Source: Scylla paramamosain
Lineage: Eukaryota > Arthropoda > Malacostraca > Decapoda > Portunidae
DNA: 64,000 nucleotides
Assembly: GCF_035594125.1 (NCBI RefSeq)
Contig: NW_026973697.1
Coordinates: 318,501 to 382,500 of the forward strand
Reading direction: 5' to 3'
In this document: piece after piece, positions 24,780 through 37,887 of the stretch
Numbering within the stretch: position 1 is the stretch's first letter
Layout of the letters: each line of letters begins with the position of its first letter
Translations under genes and position numbers: made by a program
Notes under the pieces: model-generated
Told to the model about the DNA's origin: nothing
Seen by the model: only the letters and a program-made list of their open reading frames with translations
Databases searched by the model: none

Positions 24780-25264
24780 TCATATAAAATTTATAAAACC
24801 TATGAGAGAGTAAAGAAGGAAAAAATCAGGGTGTTTGTTGATGAATACTTATAAATGTGCGGAGAATTTAAAAGTCGTGGATAAAAAATGGAGTCAGTTG
24901 CGTTAGATTAAGTTTAAATTCTGCCTCTTACTTAATGTGAAATAATAAATAAGATAATATAAAACGTTATGAAACCCATGAAACTGTAAGGAAGAAAACT
25001 GTCTGGGTGGTTGTTGATGAATATTTATAAACGTCGCTGAGAAAAGTCTTGTGTGGAGGAAAAGAAGTTACTTGTGTTGAATTAAACAGAGATTCTGCCT
25101 CTTACAATGAAATAATAACAAAAAAAAAAAATCAAGTACATAAAACAAAGTCAATATTATAAAGGTAGCTTAGAAACTCGTGTAAAAAGTTAAGGAAGGC
25201 TTTTTAAATTAAGCTTAAAAGTTCTTGCCTGTACTGAAATATTGAAATTCTCCTTTCTCTTTTA
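24780..25264. repeat. diverged satellite array, left part
   Basis: Near-repeats about 175-185 bp apart share GTTGATGAATATTTATAAACG, AAGTTTAAATTCTGCCTCTTAC and AAAACGTTATGAAACCCATG. They resemble the array resuming at 26222. Confidence 0.65.
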
Positions 25265-25269
25265 CTCAA

Positions 25270-26216
25270 TGTAAGCGCCGTACGACGCCTATTAATGTAT
25301 TGTACTGGAGGTGACTGAAACGAGCTGTGCAGTACGCGCTCTTTGTATTCAGAAGCGGTCAAACCTGTGAATTAACATAGTATCACTAATACTGAGAGTA
25401 ACACAAAAGAGTACATCAGTAGATAAAACAAGTATTGCAGTACATCAATGTCGTGACACTTCACGTCGTCAGTTCCGTAACATATGTGAGTCAATACAAA
25501 GTTACCTACACTTTAGCCGTTTAGCGGGTTCAGTCAGTTCTACAGATGAACACCACCAGCACAAACACAGCAAGTCGCCCTCTCCTCTGCGTGATCTGAT
25601 GTACGTCATTATGTTACGTTAAGTGTACTTACATAAACACACATCACTAAATCCTCAGTTACATAAGTATCTAATTACTATAAGTAGTTACATTAATTAT
25701 ATTGACACACATCATTAAATCTGTTATCTAATACTATGATGAATACAAACACAGTGCGGGGAACAGGCGTCCTCTTGGTTGTATGCAAGGGATTACACTT
25801 GGGGATTTACCAGGATGAGAACTCGGGGATTTACTGGGATTTACTCTCCGCGCCTTCCGAGACACGTCTGACGTGTAGGCGTGACTGTCGTGACGTGGCT
25901 TTGGAGGCGCTGGTGGGCCCCTACAGCCTATGATGTTCATTATGCTGTGGGTATGTTATCAACACTCACGTCACAACAACCGACCATTCGGCGAGAGAAA
26001 TAGCTGAGAGGGCAAGTTCAACGCGTCCCCTCGGCCCTACATTCTCCTCCCACTCTGTTGTGCCGGCGAGTAGGCGCGCCATACACTGCTCATGTATAAC
26101 AACCAGGTGCTACAAATAATATAACGCTAACAAATAAAACATAAAATGTCACATTACAATGTACATATGTGCGTATCTCTAGCCGTCGTGTAAGGTGTAC
26201 GTATACGGCGGCTACA
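25270..26216. mobile_element. solo LTR, 947 bp, with 5-bp target duplication
   Basis: Starts TGTAAGCGCCGTACG and ends CGGCGGCTACA, so the termini are TGTA...TACA. Perfect duplication CTCAA at 25265-25269 and 26217-26221. No internal gag-pol, PBS or second LTR was seen. An AATAAA at about 26131 suggests plus orientation. A solo LTR left after recombination between the two LTRs of an endogenous LTR retrotransposon is the simplest reading. Confidence 0.8.
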
Positions 26217-26221
26217 CTCAA

Positions 26222-27270
26222 TATGAAATTATAAGAAAAAAAAAATCTCAGGTGACAAAAATTTACGTACGTCGTTTTAGAAAGTGTTATAAGGAACGAT
26301 ACAAGGAGTGTATTATTAGGATGGAATTGCTTTGAATCGTGAGGTGGTTTAAAAATTCCCCTCGCTAGTTAATCTGTGCCTCGTACTTACGTAGCATAGA
26401 AAAAGAAGACAGAAAAAGAGAGAGAAAAAGAGAGAGCTAATTTAGATTAAATACCATAGCAGAGAGTGCTGTATAAAAGGAGTAAAGCTTGTTAAATTTC
26501 ATCATGTGAAGTGGATTTATTTTTATCTTACTTTGTATTTATGTGAAATAGTGAGACAAAAATATATCAGAAGTCTGGTGAGTGTATTAACTTTCAGAAA
26601 ATAATGTGTAAAAAGAAAAATGTTGTGTATATTGACACCTGTGCAGTGGTGAGGCGACTGAGGAAGCTCCTGTCACCACTGAATTTCTGCCTTACTTTTA
26701 ACCTAATATCTGTACGAACCAGTCAGGAAAAGTCAAGTGTGTGGTGAGTTTATTAACGCTGCTTCAGAAATTACTGTAATATAAATGTAGGTCGCATGTG
26801 ATGAAATTATTCAGAATGATGAAGTGGTTGAGAAATTTCCCCTACTAGTGAATGCCCGCCTCGCACTTACCTAACATAAACTACTGAGACGAAAAATAAA
26901 GTCTAGTGATTTTACAAACGTATTAGAACGTAGAAAAAAAAGGTGCAAAAAGTCATGTTAAATTAAATTAGTGGGAGTGGTGTGGAGCTTAAGCATTCTA
27001 CGCCTCCACTGATGAATCTCCACCACACACTTACCTCACAGAGTATTAAGAGGGAGACAATAGCAGTGTTCATATAAGGTAACATAGAGTGTGGCATAAA
27101 AAAAATCGTTATATTTAATTATTCTGAGTAGTGAGGATGTCAAACTTTTCACGCCTCCAGTAGTGAAGCTCCACCACACAAATGTGAAATATTAACAGGT
27201 GAAGTCTCTGGTGATCATATAAAGCATAATGAAACAAAGTAGTATTGAAACTCACGTTAGATTTTATTAC
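26222..27270. repeat. diverged satellite array, about six units near 170 bp
   Basis: Recurring blocks AGTGGT..GAAATTCCCCTAC, CACTGATGAATCTCCACCAC, CACTTACCTAACATA and GAGACGAAAA...TCTGGTGA occur near 26340, 26500, 26645, 26825, 26985 and 27140. It continues the array interrupted by the solo LTR. Confidence 0.7.
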
Positions 27271-27272
27271 TT

Positions 27273-27273
27273 T

Positions 27274-27322
<49 letters not shown>
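27273..27322. repeat. (CA)n microsatellite
   Basis: Uninterrupted CA tract. Confidence 0.97.
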
Positions 27323-27324
<2 letters not shown>

Positions 27325-28680
27325 GCCGCACAATAATTCTTCTACATACTCGTAATGGCTTCTCCTTGCATTCAGTCATTCCTTTTCCACTGTTTCCCAT
27401 CCCCACCTATATATCCCCACACCCAACTTCCCATCCTTCTGCCTAGTCATCCCTTTCTTTCCTGTCCTGCCTTATTCCCTATCCAGGTTATTCTTCACTC
27501 TGTCCTAGCCATCTCACAACCAGCCTGCCCTACACTACCTATCCACCCATCGCTCACCTGACCTTTCTCAACCTCTTGTGACGTCGCAGATCTCTCGATG
27601 GACGGTACTTGGAACTGAATCCTGAGACGAATCATCTTGGCAGCGCGAGACTCAAGGGACGAGGCTGATACGATTGTGTGTGGCGTAAATGTACGTATGT
27701 AGGTTACCACAGATAGTTTTGTGAGTATACAGGTCTTCTGCAGTTTATTCTCCCTTTATACCGATAAGTCTTGCGCATCAGATAACAATATTGCTTCTCT
27801 TATCTCTCCTTGTACGGGTCTCCTCCAGATGTTTTTGTCCCTTGCATCTTCCCCTGTGACTCCCATCCTTTGCACTTCTACCGCAATTTCTTCCCTCCAT
27901 CTCACTCTGCCTCACTGTAAACAGCAATGTTCCTGTGTCACCTCATCTTTGTTTTGTGAATCATGTTTACTCACAGCTTGGTAATGACGAGTGAAACGGT
28001 CGAGCTGCTTCACTGCGTCACTCACTATTCATGCTCATCTCTATCAGCGTCCACATCTCCTTTATTTACACCATAACTCTTATTTCCATATAAAAAAAAA
28101 AACTATGTTAATATGTAAAATTATGATACATTCGTGTGAATACAATTTCTTGGACAGATTTCACGCCGCTGCCTCTATGTATTTACAGAACAAGCCAGCG
28201 CCAAGTAAACGAGTTGGGACGAAAAGACCCCGTGACGCAGTGGGCCTCTGGTCTCGTGGAGAGTGATCTGCCGCAAGAGGTAGGATGCACGTGAGTTTCG
28301 TCCTGGCCACGGAATTCCGGATAAGGCAGGGAGAGTGGCTGATCAGCCAGGACTGAGTAGAAGATGCTGAGTCTCGAGAGTGAACTGTGTGGTGCAGGAC
28401 TGTATCGGTTATGCAGTCTCTTTTAACGAGAGACACATCGTGGAGGAGGCTGGCGAGTGCTCTCAACACACGTGACGGAGCGGCGCCATGGTAACTGACC
28501 GTGGCCAGGAAGTCTCTTGTGCTGAACACTGCAATGTTGTGTTATCAAGACTGTGTATTGGTGCAGCGCATACAGTCGGATCACTAAGCGTGTTGTAGTG
28601 ATGAGACTATGGCGAATGATTATTGATCGTTAGAAAAAAAATATAGGTTTGATAATAATTCAATGCTTGAGTTACACTAA
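27323..28680. other. non-coding, no gene recognised
   Basis: Pyrimidine-rich at 27360-27560. The minus frame at 28161-28529 (122 codons) shows no domain and no supporting splice signals. Confidence 0.35.
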
Positions 28681-28970
28681 CACTCCATCACTACCGCCAC
28701 CACCACCGCCATAACCACCATCACCACCGCCATCACCACCGCCACCACCGCCGCTACTAAGAGTAAGTACATGATTCTTGTTCTCGTTAATAGTGATAGG
28801 AAGGAAATATCTCCATTTTTTCCCCCGTATACTGTGGAAGTGCTGCCTCAACACACCGCCGCCGCCGCTATGAGAAGTACATGATTCTTGTTCACCTTTA
28901 CAGTGTTGTGTTGGTGGGTGGCTGCGGCTGTGATAGGAAGTATTATTACACCGTTATGATAGCGCTGGTT
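28680..28970. repeat. CCACCG/CCGCCA array and 110-bp tandem duplication
   Basis: CCACCG-type triplets at 28688-28752, then AAGTACATGATTCTTGTTC twice (28765 and 28875) with shared flanks, giving a period near 110 bp. Confidence 0.75.
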
Positions 28971-30360
28971 GTGTGAGTGAGGTAACAACTCGGAACAATT
29001 CCTAGTATTAAAGATTAAGGTCACATTGTTTGCTACGGAAGACCAGACGGCATGGAAGTGGGGGGAGCGGTTTTTTGATGAATAAATAAACACCAGGAAA
29101 TTATATTTTTTACACGTATCGTTAAGCTGAAGTACCATGCTAGTAGTAATCAAATTAAACAGTATAATATCAAATGAAAACCATAGATATACTCACCAGC
29201 ACATACACCTACATACACCTAATTAAGAAACAAGAGGGTCCGCGTGCTCCCCGTCCTGCCCTGCGGCTTAGCAAGGGGGAGTCCACTTAGACTGTTTTGA
29301 TCTGCCCCTTAAAAACTGCTTGAGTCGCAGCTGGCGGGTCCGAGGCAGGCGGCAGTATCCCAAGACGGTACAAGGACACACCTGCCGGCCTGCGTTTTCT
29401 ACTAAGAGATAAGGAAGAGTCGCTATGATTAAAAAAAAGAATTTAAAGATTGCTTATGGAGAGAAAAAAAAAAACGTAGGAGAAGAGAACAGAGGAGGAG
29501 AAAAAAAACATGAGAGTAATGAGTTGAATAGACATGCCAGTGACCTCGACCGTGCATTCTTCCCAAGCACGTGCACGGAGACTCAAGACTTGACGTTTGT
29601 GTGTTCGTGCGGGTGCGTGCGTGCGTGCGTGTTAACCTGCTGGTGTTGGCTTTATAACACCACCATGCAAGCAGCACGCACCATATGGAGTACTTTACTT
29701 AATGCTACGCAGATGAAGAGACCAACACTCAGGAGTCCAGACAGGAGGCGACAGGGGGTGGGGAGTGACTGGCTTATGTAACGCAGGTGCTGTCTTGTGT
29801 GACGGAGGGAGAAGGAAGGGAGGTGCTGTTTTGAGTGACGGAGGGCAAGGCAAGGGAGGTAATTTTTATCGATGTGTTTTTTCAAGGAAGTGCTGTGCTT
29901 TTGATTTTATCTGAAGTGAAGGCATGAAAAATACGTCGGAAGATTAAAATTTCAACACAAATAAAAACGTTAAAAAAATAAATAAATGAAAAATCACAGA
30001 ATCACATCGGAACCATATTTCTAAACGTTTCGACCGAATTAACTAACTCAGTGGTTATTGAAAACAGTCCTAATGAGAGAGCAAAGCGTTTAAGAATGGA
30101 GACCTCGCTGAACGTGACAGGCGAATCGTGACGCGGGACTACTGAAGTGTGGGGCGGCGAGGGGTTGTCACGTCACGGTGGCTGCGGCGGGGGAGTCAGC
30201 AGCGGTCCCTCGGCGGCAGGGAATCAGTAGCAGGACTACCAACACTTCCTTCATAATTCAAGGAGAAAATCACTGAACTGTGCTATCCATTGTGTCCATT
30301 AAACACACGAGGTGGAGGCGACAGTGGCCTGAACATTGGGTCCCGGAGCTAACGAGGAAA
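28971..30360. other. non-coding, CpG-containing, with an R2 fragment at about 30045-30110
   Basis: No gene recognised. 29240-29400 and 30110-30240 are GC-rich and could be promoter-proximal. AATGAGAGAGCAAAGCG at 30071 is the R2 end module. Confidence 0.4.
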
Positions 30361-30361
30361 G

Positions 30362-30690
<329 letters not shown>

Positions 30691-30719
30691 GAGTATAAGC
30701 CCATTAATTATAAAAGTGA

Positions 30720-32119
30720 GTCATTAAAGTAATAACAACAGCATGAGAAAGACGTGAGACGGAAAAATAAATATCAGAGCGTCACACTTTAGATCTCATT
30801 CTCGTTTCTGCGACTCCTAAAGGACTCCAGTGGCAGTTATCGGGGTTTGCAAGAGTTTTCATGATTACCAATAGTTTAACAGGCTTTATTAATTTATTTC
30901 CTTATTTATTTATTTATTTATTTATTTGAGGGAGAAGGCTTTCATTTTTTTTTTTTTTTTTGGTACTAATGGCAGTCATCAAGTCCGTTAGTTAGTCCAT
31001 CATTTAATCGTCACTCAGCCAGTCAGTCAGTCTGTTAGCCGGTCAGTCAGATAGGCAGCCGGACATACGTCGAGCGCCAGACGCCATGACTGAAAAGTTT
31101 AGGCAGAAATAATGTGTTCCGTATCGCTGCCAAATATAAATGTGTTCATTAATTTTATTTTACAGGGAGGCTTTTTTGCCATTGAAGTATTTAAAGTGAG
31201 GTCAAATAATATTCTCCGTGAATAATTAAATCTGATCAAAACTGAGATTTTGCAAATAACTTTTACATATTATTCGTGAAATAAAAACGGTGATCACACG
31301 GCCGGGGATCAGCGACACCCGCGCGTGTGACTCCACCAGGACTGAAATAAATGTGGTTGTGGTTTATTTTTAAAGACTGCTAATTATAAGTTAAGGTAGA
31401 AAAATAAGGTACGCTGAGGTCATGCATGGAGTAATGAGTATGAGTTAGTGTGGTAGTAATGAGTGGTCAATAATGAATAAATACATAAAATAGAAAAATA
31501 TAAACGCTAGCATGAGAGAAAGATGACACGGAAAGTTACGTGACATTTGTTTTTCTTTTGACGACAGAGAAATGACATTGTTTTGTTTACCACACAGAAC
31601 CATTGTGAAGGACACTGACAAAACTACAAGTGTGGGAAAGAGAAGCAGCCTGGATAGTTAACATGGCATTTGAGTTATTTCATCTCGTGACGTGACCAGC
31701 ACAGAGAAGCAATACAGTTCAGGTTTACCACACAAAGAACCTTTATTGAAGCGATACTGAAAAAAAAAAGATAAAAGTTTAAGAAAGAGATGAGAAGCAG
31801 AATTTTATGGCAGGCTTATGTTATTTCCATCACGAAGACGAAAATTAACATACCTTACTCATTATATACAGATTACTGTTGTGAGAAAGACGCACAAATG
31901 CAAGAAAGAGACGAGACACGGAGAACTACGTGAGGTTGTTTTTTCCCCTTCACATGGCTTAGACTTGCCACTCTGGAAACCATCGTGGAAGGACAGAAAA
32001 AAATACACACGTGCAAGGAAAACAGAAGATAAAAATTACGTAAGATCTTAGTAATTACCACCACAGAAAGGCAATATAGATTAGAATTACCACACGCTCA
32101 CAGAGAAAAGTCGTGAAAG

Positions 32120-32182
<63 letters not shown>

Positions 32183-32260
32183 AAGAAAGAGATAATATGG
32201 ACTTTGTTACAAGGTTCGGGGTTATCAATGTAGTTTATCTTCGCCTTCACTGAGGAAACA
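30720..32260. repeat. diverged tandem array, unit about 120-150 bp, with gaps
   Basis: A module resembling AAGAAAGAGATGAGACACGG followed by AATTACGTGA and TTACCACACA..GAACC recurs near 30745, 31510, 31638, 31780, 31898, 32013 and 32182. (CA)n lies at 32124-32179. 30880-30965 is TTTA- and T-rich; 31010-31070 holds CAGTCAGTC-type repeats. Confidence 0.6.
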
Positions 32261-32819
32261 TAAGAGATAGACGTGTAGTGTACGTAATTGTGTAGTCACC
32301 GCCGGACCTCACCAGACATGAATAAATCTAAAGCGTACATAAAAAAAAAAAAAACGGGATAAAGGAGGATTCCATGTCTTACAATAGCAGTTCCCGGGAG
32401 ATTTGGTCGGTGGGAGAAAATAAGGAACTCCTGTGTGTGACATTGTCTTGAGATTAAACAAAGTAATGGTCCAGACAACCTGTTGGGGAGGCGGCTATGC
32501 GGGGGGGAGGGGAAGGGAGTGAGGGAGTGTGATAGAGAAAGGAAAACATTGCGAGGGAAGGGTAAGGAAATGTGACAGGGAAGGGAAACATAGAGTGGTG
32601 TTTGTGTCTCGCAGCGTCATGATTGGATGCGTGTAGGAAGAGTGGTGGTGGTGTTAGAATTATGATTGTGTTGCTGGTGTTGGTGTTGATGGTGGTGTCA
32701 ATGAGTGTGTTAAGGGTTTGTTGTTATGTTGTGGTATTGATGGTTGTAGTGGTGATTATGGTAGTGTTAGGCTTGTTATTATAACGTGTGGTAGTGGTGG
32801 TGGTGGTGGTGGTGGTGTA
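32261..32819. other. non-coding, G-rich and TGGTG-rich
   Basis: A-run at 32340-32354. 32630-32820 is a degenerate GTGGTG/GTTGAT stretch. No gene seen. Confidence 0.5.
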
Positions 32820-32902
32820 ATGATAATAATAATAGTAATAATGATAATAATGATAATAATAATAATAACAATGTTAATAATAATAATAATAATAATAATA
32901 AT

Positions 32903-32960
<58 letters not shown>
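32820..32960. repeat. (AAT)n microsatellite
   Basis: AAT array with a few ATG and AAC changes. Confidence 0.95.
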
Positions 32961-32965
<5 letters not shown>

Positions 32966-33805
32966 AACAGCAGCAGCAACAACACTGGTAGCAGCAAAAG
33001 AATATTATAAGAACTAACAGTAATGTAACTTCCTAACCTTGTCACCCTTCACCTAATTAGCACCAATGAGATTGTCAGGCTGCCAGGAGTCAGTCCCCAT
33101 AGCAAGCGTCACTGGCCCCCTGTACCGGCTGGCGTGCCCTGTGATCCACACACCTACTGTCTCCCCCTCTCAGGTTCCCTTCAAGAGTGTGTTAGGCCTC
33201 GTTAGCCTCCTCACTGCCTCTCTCCAGCGCTCTACGAAGGTTGTATCTGCTATGGGGCCTGTGTTACTTGCTACCCTTACCTCTATTACCTCTGCCTTGC
33301 CCCCTCTCCTCTACACAGGGGTTGATAGACACCGGCAGGGTGAAGAGGGGCGGTTATGAACGGGTCTGTCTTATGGAGCAGTGAAGGGATTGGCTGCATC
33401 AGTAGCGGGTAGTTGTGTGTAAAGCCAATTGAGGGATAGATCAGAGGCACGTGGAGTGGGGTCGCTGTGGTGTGGGTGTTATGCATCGTTAGTGGTATTA
33501 CTGTCTTGAAAGGCCAACTGAGCACCTCTTGCCCCGGCGCGTCTGGACTGAGGCGGACGTGAATGGCTGCAGGTGATGGCTGGTGCTGTAATCCCCGGCG
33601 TGGACTGGCTACACGTGTCTGAACTCAGGTTATGCTTGTGTGGGAAGACTTGGAGACTGAGGCGTAGTTTGGAATTGTGACCTGTTGACTGTTGTTTTGG
33701 CTTCTTAAGCTCTTAGGTTCATAGTATAATTTCCAAATACGTAGTGAGGTTACAAGGATTTTTCCAAATAGTTATACTTCGTTGTTTATGTAGTGCCTCT
33801 GAAAT
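32961..33805. other. non-coding, no gene recognised
   Basis: 33066-33359 is open in two directions and GC-richer, but it has no recognised domain or clear splice structure. Confidence 0.35.
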
Positions 33806-33810
33806 AATGA

Positions 33811-34015
33811 GTTCTGCTGTGTGCAGTTTTATAGTCTCTTCCTAATAATTATTCTGCTCTGTACGTTTTTGTAAAGCCTGGAAAAAAGGAAGTTCTGCTG
33901 TGTTTTTTTATAGGGTCCCTGGGATAGCCGTTATGCTGTATGCTTTTATTGTCTTCAAATATGATTTCTCCTGTGTGCATTTCTGTAAGGTCTCTGAAAC
34001 AGCACATTGCGTCAG
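33811..34015. repeat. diverged tandem repeat, five units of about 38 bp
   Basis: GTTCTGCTGTGTGCAGTTTT variants start at 33811, 33852, 33892, 33931 and 33965, each with TATAG/GTAAGG.CTC in the second half. Confidence 0.7.
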
Positions 34016-34287
34016 GGTTGTGTCCCAGGTGACGTCTGGCCAGCACAGGAGCAGATGGCAAGAGAGGGAACGCTGGATTTCTTGCCAATGGTTTGTTTCC
34101 TTTGGGCGACAGCGGATCAGTTCACCTTCCCCTCCAGTAACGGATCACTGTGTACCTCTGCTAATGGCTTCTCCTCTCCCTCCGAGCTGCGTCTTCCAAT
34201 TGTCACCTGCCGGACTGCATTTGTCACCATCCTTAACCATCCTTAACTATCCCAAACTTCTATATCTTCTGCCACTTCCTTTACACA

Positions 34288-34290
<3 letters not shown>

Positions 34291-34364
<74 letters not shown>
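34291..34364. repeat. (TC)n microsatellite
   Basis: Uninterrupted TC tract. Confidence 0.97.
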
Positions 34365-34367
<3 letters not shown>

Positions 34368-34379
34368 CTTCAGTTAGAA

Positions 34380-35754
34380 AAGTAATTATTGCATCTAGGA
34401 ACAGAAGTCACGGTCAGTCCTGTGATTCAGCAATATTTCTAACACAGTGATGGTTACTGGTTGTTCTATTATGAAGATCTCAAGGGAACTGACGATTATC
34501 AAGAATACAATTAAAACACTTTTCAAATTTTGGATACTTTTTATTTTTTACCCTATAGGAATCATAACTTTTTTGTCCTTCGTACACACTTACATAGAAA
34601 TGTGCTAGAAAGAGTAATATATTGTTGGATGTCTTGGCGCGCTTCCCTTCACGGTTGTGTAATGATGTCCTCTCATCCAGGGAGTTGCTCATCCTGTCAC
34701 TAACCTCTTTAATCTTTCCTTGAGACTCCTCTGCTGAACCTCAGTATCCTCGTTTCCGCGGATGTGCCGTGATGGGTTTTCCGCCTCGTATTAAAAAGGT
34801 TCTCATTATCGTATATTTGAAAGCCTTACATAACACATTACTGACGTGTTTTCTCTTTGTACGAGTACTATTGAGGCTTTTCTACTTTTTCTTTACTTTA
34901 TTTCTATTCGCCTTGATTTTCGTTATTTATCAGCTCTCGCGGAGCTCCTGATTTCGCTTTTCATTTCGTTCTTGCCTCAGAAAAATAAAATTGATATAAT
35001 TTGTCAGACTCTACGCAGATACTTTAGTTTTGTCTTACGAGTATTTGTTTCAACAGTTTTCCTCCCAATGCCTTTGTTCCAGACAGCTGTGTGATAATTG
35101 TGACTAGTTTCATTTATATTTCCCATCTGGATAACCTCGCACTCCACCACTGCCTCCTGGCACTTCAGTCAAATACTTCACGGGAAGGCAATGCACAAAG
35201 AAAGGTTAAGGGACGCACTCTGCTCTGCTTCTACCCCGGAACACTAAATTTGTTTGTGCGGCAGAGCAAAAACACAGATGTCTATTTATATTAAAAGTTT
35301 GCCTCGTTGCTCCTCGCTAAAAATAAAAAAAAATATTTTAACAATGGAATTTCAGTTACATGTCGGATAAAAATATTTTAAATTTCTTATATTCTTTTCA
35401 TCCATCTTGAAAACATAAAAATAATGAGTTAATATTATCATTGCATAATAATGAGAAAAACAAGTTGGCAGCGAAAAGGTCCCTTGAAAGGTTTAACAAC
35501 GTAACATAAAGTAAGGAGCCTGCAAAAGGTCAGTCAGTCCACACAAGGCAGCTCTTGAGCACTTAATAAAGCTTACCACCTGCAATATTCATCCAGGAAT
35601 TCATCTGACATCTTAAAGAAATCTAATGACTATGGACTTTGCTGCACGATACTATTTGTAGACAGTTCCTTACAACTTCCTTTATTTTGTTATGGTCTCA
35701 TGCTCTTATATCAGAATTGTGCACCAGCTTTAAGACCATATTCGTAAACACCCT
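34380..35754. other. non-coding, no gene recognised
   Basis: AT-rich with short random frames only. Confidence 0.45.
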
Positions 35755-35905
35755 TGCCAGCGTCCTGACTACTTCCAAACGTCTTCACCTGAAGTGCCAC
35801 GGATCTTTAAGGGTGTTTTCATGGTTGTAGTGGCAGATTGACTAGCTTCCTACATTATTAACAAGAGAAGTTCTCTGGAGAACCTGGCCAGTCATGTCTG
35901 AATAG
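35755..35905 (+). repeat. dispersed repeat R2 copy
   Basis: Contains TTTAAGGGTGTTTTCATGG, then GATTGACTAGCTTCCTACATT and GAGAACCTGGCCAGTCATG, matching the copies at 47730 and 9296 (minus). Confidence 0.7.
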
Positions 35906-36358
35906 GGCCTTTACTACACCAAGTGCGCCATGGATCTCCCCACCTTCACAGTCTGGGTGTTGTGGATATGTAATATACCGTACCATGTTTCATTTTGTAC
36001 CTCCATTTATTGCACGCTTGGCAACCCTGTAATCCTCAGTCTGGCTGGTGCTTCCGAGGCAGCCACTCGCTCAGGGTCTGCCACGGCAGTATTCGTTTCT
36101 TGCTGGCCTTAATATAGAAACCACAGTCTGTACATGTACCTACAACTTACGGCTGTCCTGTCCCGACACCTACCCCACATAACAGGTGTCACTGTGTATC
36201 CGCTCATTCTTTCCTTACACTTGTGCTTGAATGGGGCGGGTGATTGCTGCTGCTCAGTCTGTAGGGATGTGCTTCACTTCCTCTCTCCAAATACACGAGC
36301 ATCTGTCAGGCAAATTGTGCTATCTCTCATTCTCAGGTTTCGGAATATCTACTCTAGT
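35906..36358. other. non-coding, no gene recognised
   Basis: No element or supported frame seen. Confidence 0.4.
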
Positions 36359-36454
<96 letters not shown>

Positions 36455-36669
36455 ACTATACGTTTCTCATTCGTAGTTCACTAGGTTAGGTTAGATTTCT
36501 GTTTGTTTATTGGTTGCCTTCTCTTCAATCCTTCCATCTCTCCCTCATCAGTACTTTTCTCTCTCTGACTATAAGTTTCTCTCGTAGTTCATTAGATTAG
36601 ATTACATTTCTCTTTGTTTATTGGTTGCTTTCTCTTCAATCCTTCTTCCATCTCTCTCTCATCAGTACC
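36359..36669. repeat. (TC)n followed by a 112-bp tandem duplication
   Basis: (TC)n 36359-36450. Two units (about 36446-36557 and 36558-36669) share GACTATACGTTTCTC-like starts, TTGTTTATTGGTTGC, and TCTTCAATCCTTC up to CATCAGTAC. Confidence 0.85.
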
Positions 36670-36866
36670 AAAGTAACTCTCCTTTCAGTCTTGCATTATT
36701 TTTTTCCCCTCGCCCAGAAAATTCTTCCCTTCTTTATTCTTACCGGATTGAAATTTCCTTAGCTGAATTTTTTTTTGTCAGTTTCAAATTGTGTGATATC
36801 TTTCTGGTTTCTGGAATTTTTTTTTCTTTCAGTTGTTTACATTATTTCAGACTAAGATTTTGTTTG

Positions 36867-36869
<3 letters not shown>

Positions 36870-36942
<73 letters not shown>

Positions 36943-36990
36943 CCTTTTTCCGTGTGTTCCGTGTCTCTGTCAAAATTATTCCACATGTAT

Positions 36991-37033
<43 letters not shown>

Positions 37034-37275
37034 CAGCTCAATTACATCTCCGTGTGTCTCCTCTGCGCCTCGATTGCTTCCGCGTCGTCCTGTGCTTCAG
37101 TCAATGAGTCATGCACGATCTGCCGTTCTCAGAGTGTTTTCGTTTTCTCCCTTGCTGTCCCACCTGTCCCACCTGTCCTCCTTGCTCCTTTGTTTTCAGT
37201 TACACCTCTTGCGCTTCTTCCTTTGCATTTTACCTTAGCTTTTTTTCTTGAATGCTGGATACGTGATTCTCATTA

Positions 37276-37369
<94 letters not shown>
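36870..37369. repeat. (TC)n - (TTTC)n - (TC)n cluster
   Basis: (TC)n 36870-36938, (TTTC)n 36988-37033 and (TC)n 37278-37369, separated by pyrimidine-rich sequence. Confidence 0.95.
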
Positions 37370-37372
<3 letters not shown>

Positions 37373-37548
37373 TTTTTAATAATTTATCTTTAAAAAATCT
37401 TACTTTTTTATATTTTTGTTCCTCTTATGTTTATTTTTCTCAGTCTTTTACTGTTTTTTTTTTCAGATTCGATTGTTTTATTGTGTTATTTTCCATTTAC
37501 TTGTTAGCACTTTTGGTTTTAAGGTATTTCAAAATCGTGCTAGATTTT

Positions 37549-37551
<3 letters not shown>

Positions 37552-37630
<79 letters not shown>

Positions 37631-37770
37631 TAGTAGTAGTACTAGTAGTAGCAGTAGTAGCAACAGTTGTAGCAGTAGCAATGGCAGTTGTGGTAATGGT
37701 TGTAGTAGTAGTAGTAGCAGTAGTAGTAGTAGTAGTAATAGTAGTAGTAACAGTAGCAGCAGTAGTAGTG
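37552..37770. repeat. (GA)n then AGT-rich array
   Basis: (GA)n 37552-37627, AGT/AGC triplets 37629-37768. It is joined by an open frame to the LINE downstream, but the frame through it is an artefact. Confidence 0.95.
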
Positions 37771-37887
37771 GACCATACCTTTCCCCCTCTTCCCATAATA
37801 CATAAAGTAAATAAGGTCAAGAAAATTAAAATTGAATTTGTATGCATGGGAGATGGCTTCCATACACACACACACACACACACCACA

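Noticed and set aside
28161..28529. 122-codon minus-strand frame
   Set aside because: No domain, no splice signals, unremarkable composition; could be chance.
33066..33359. 97-codon plus-strand frame
   Set aside because: No family resemblance and the opposite strand is also open; evidence too weak.
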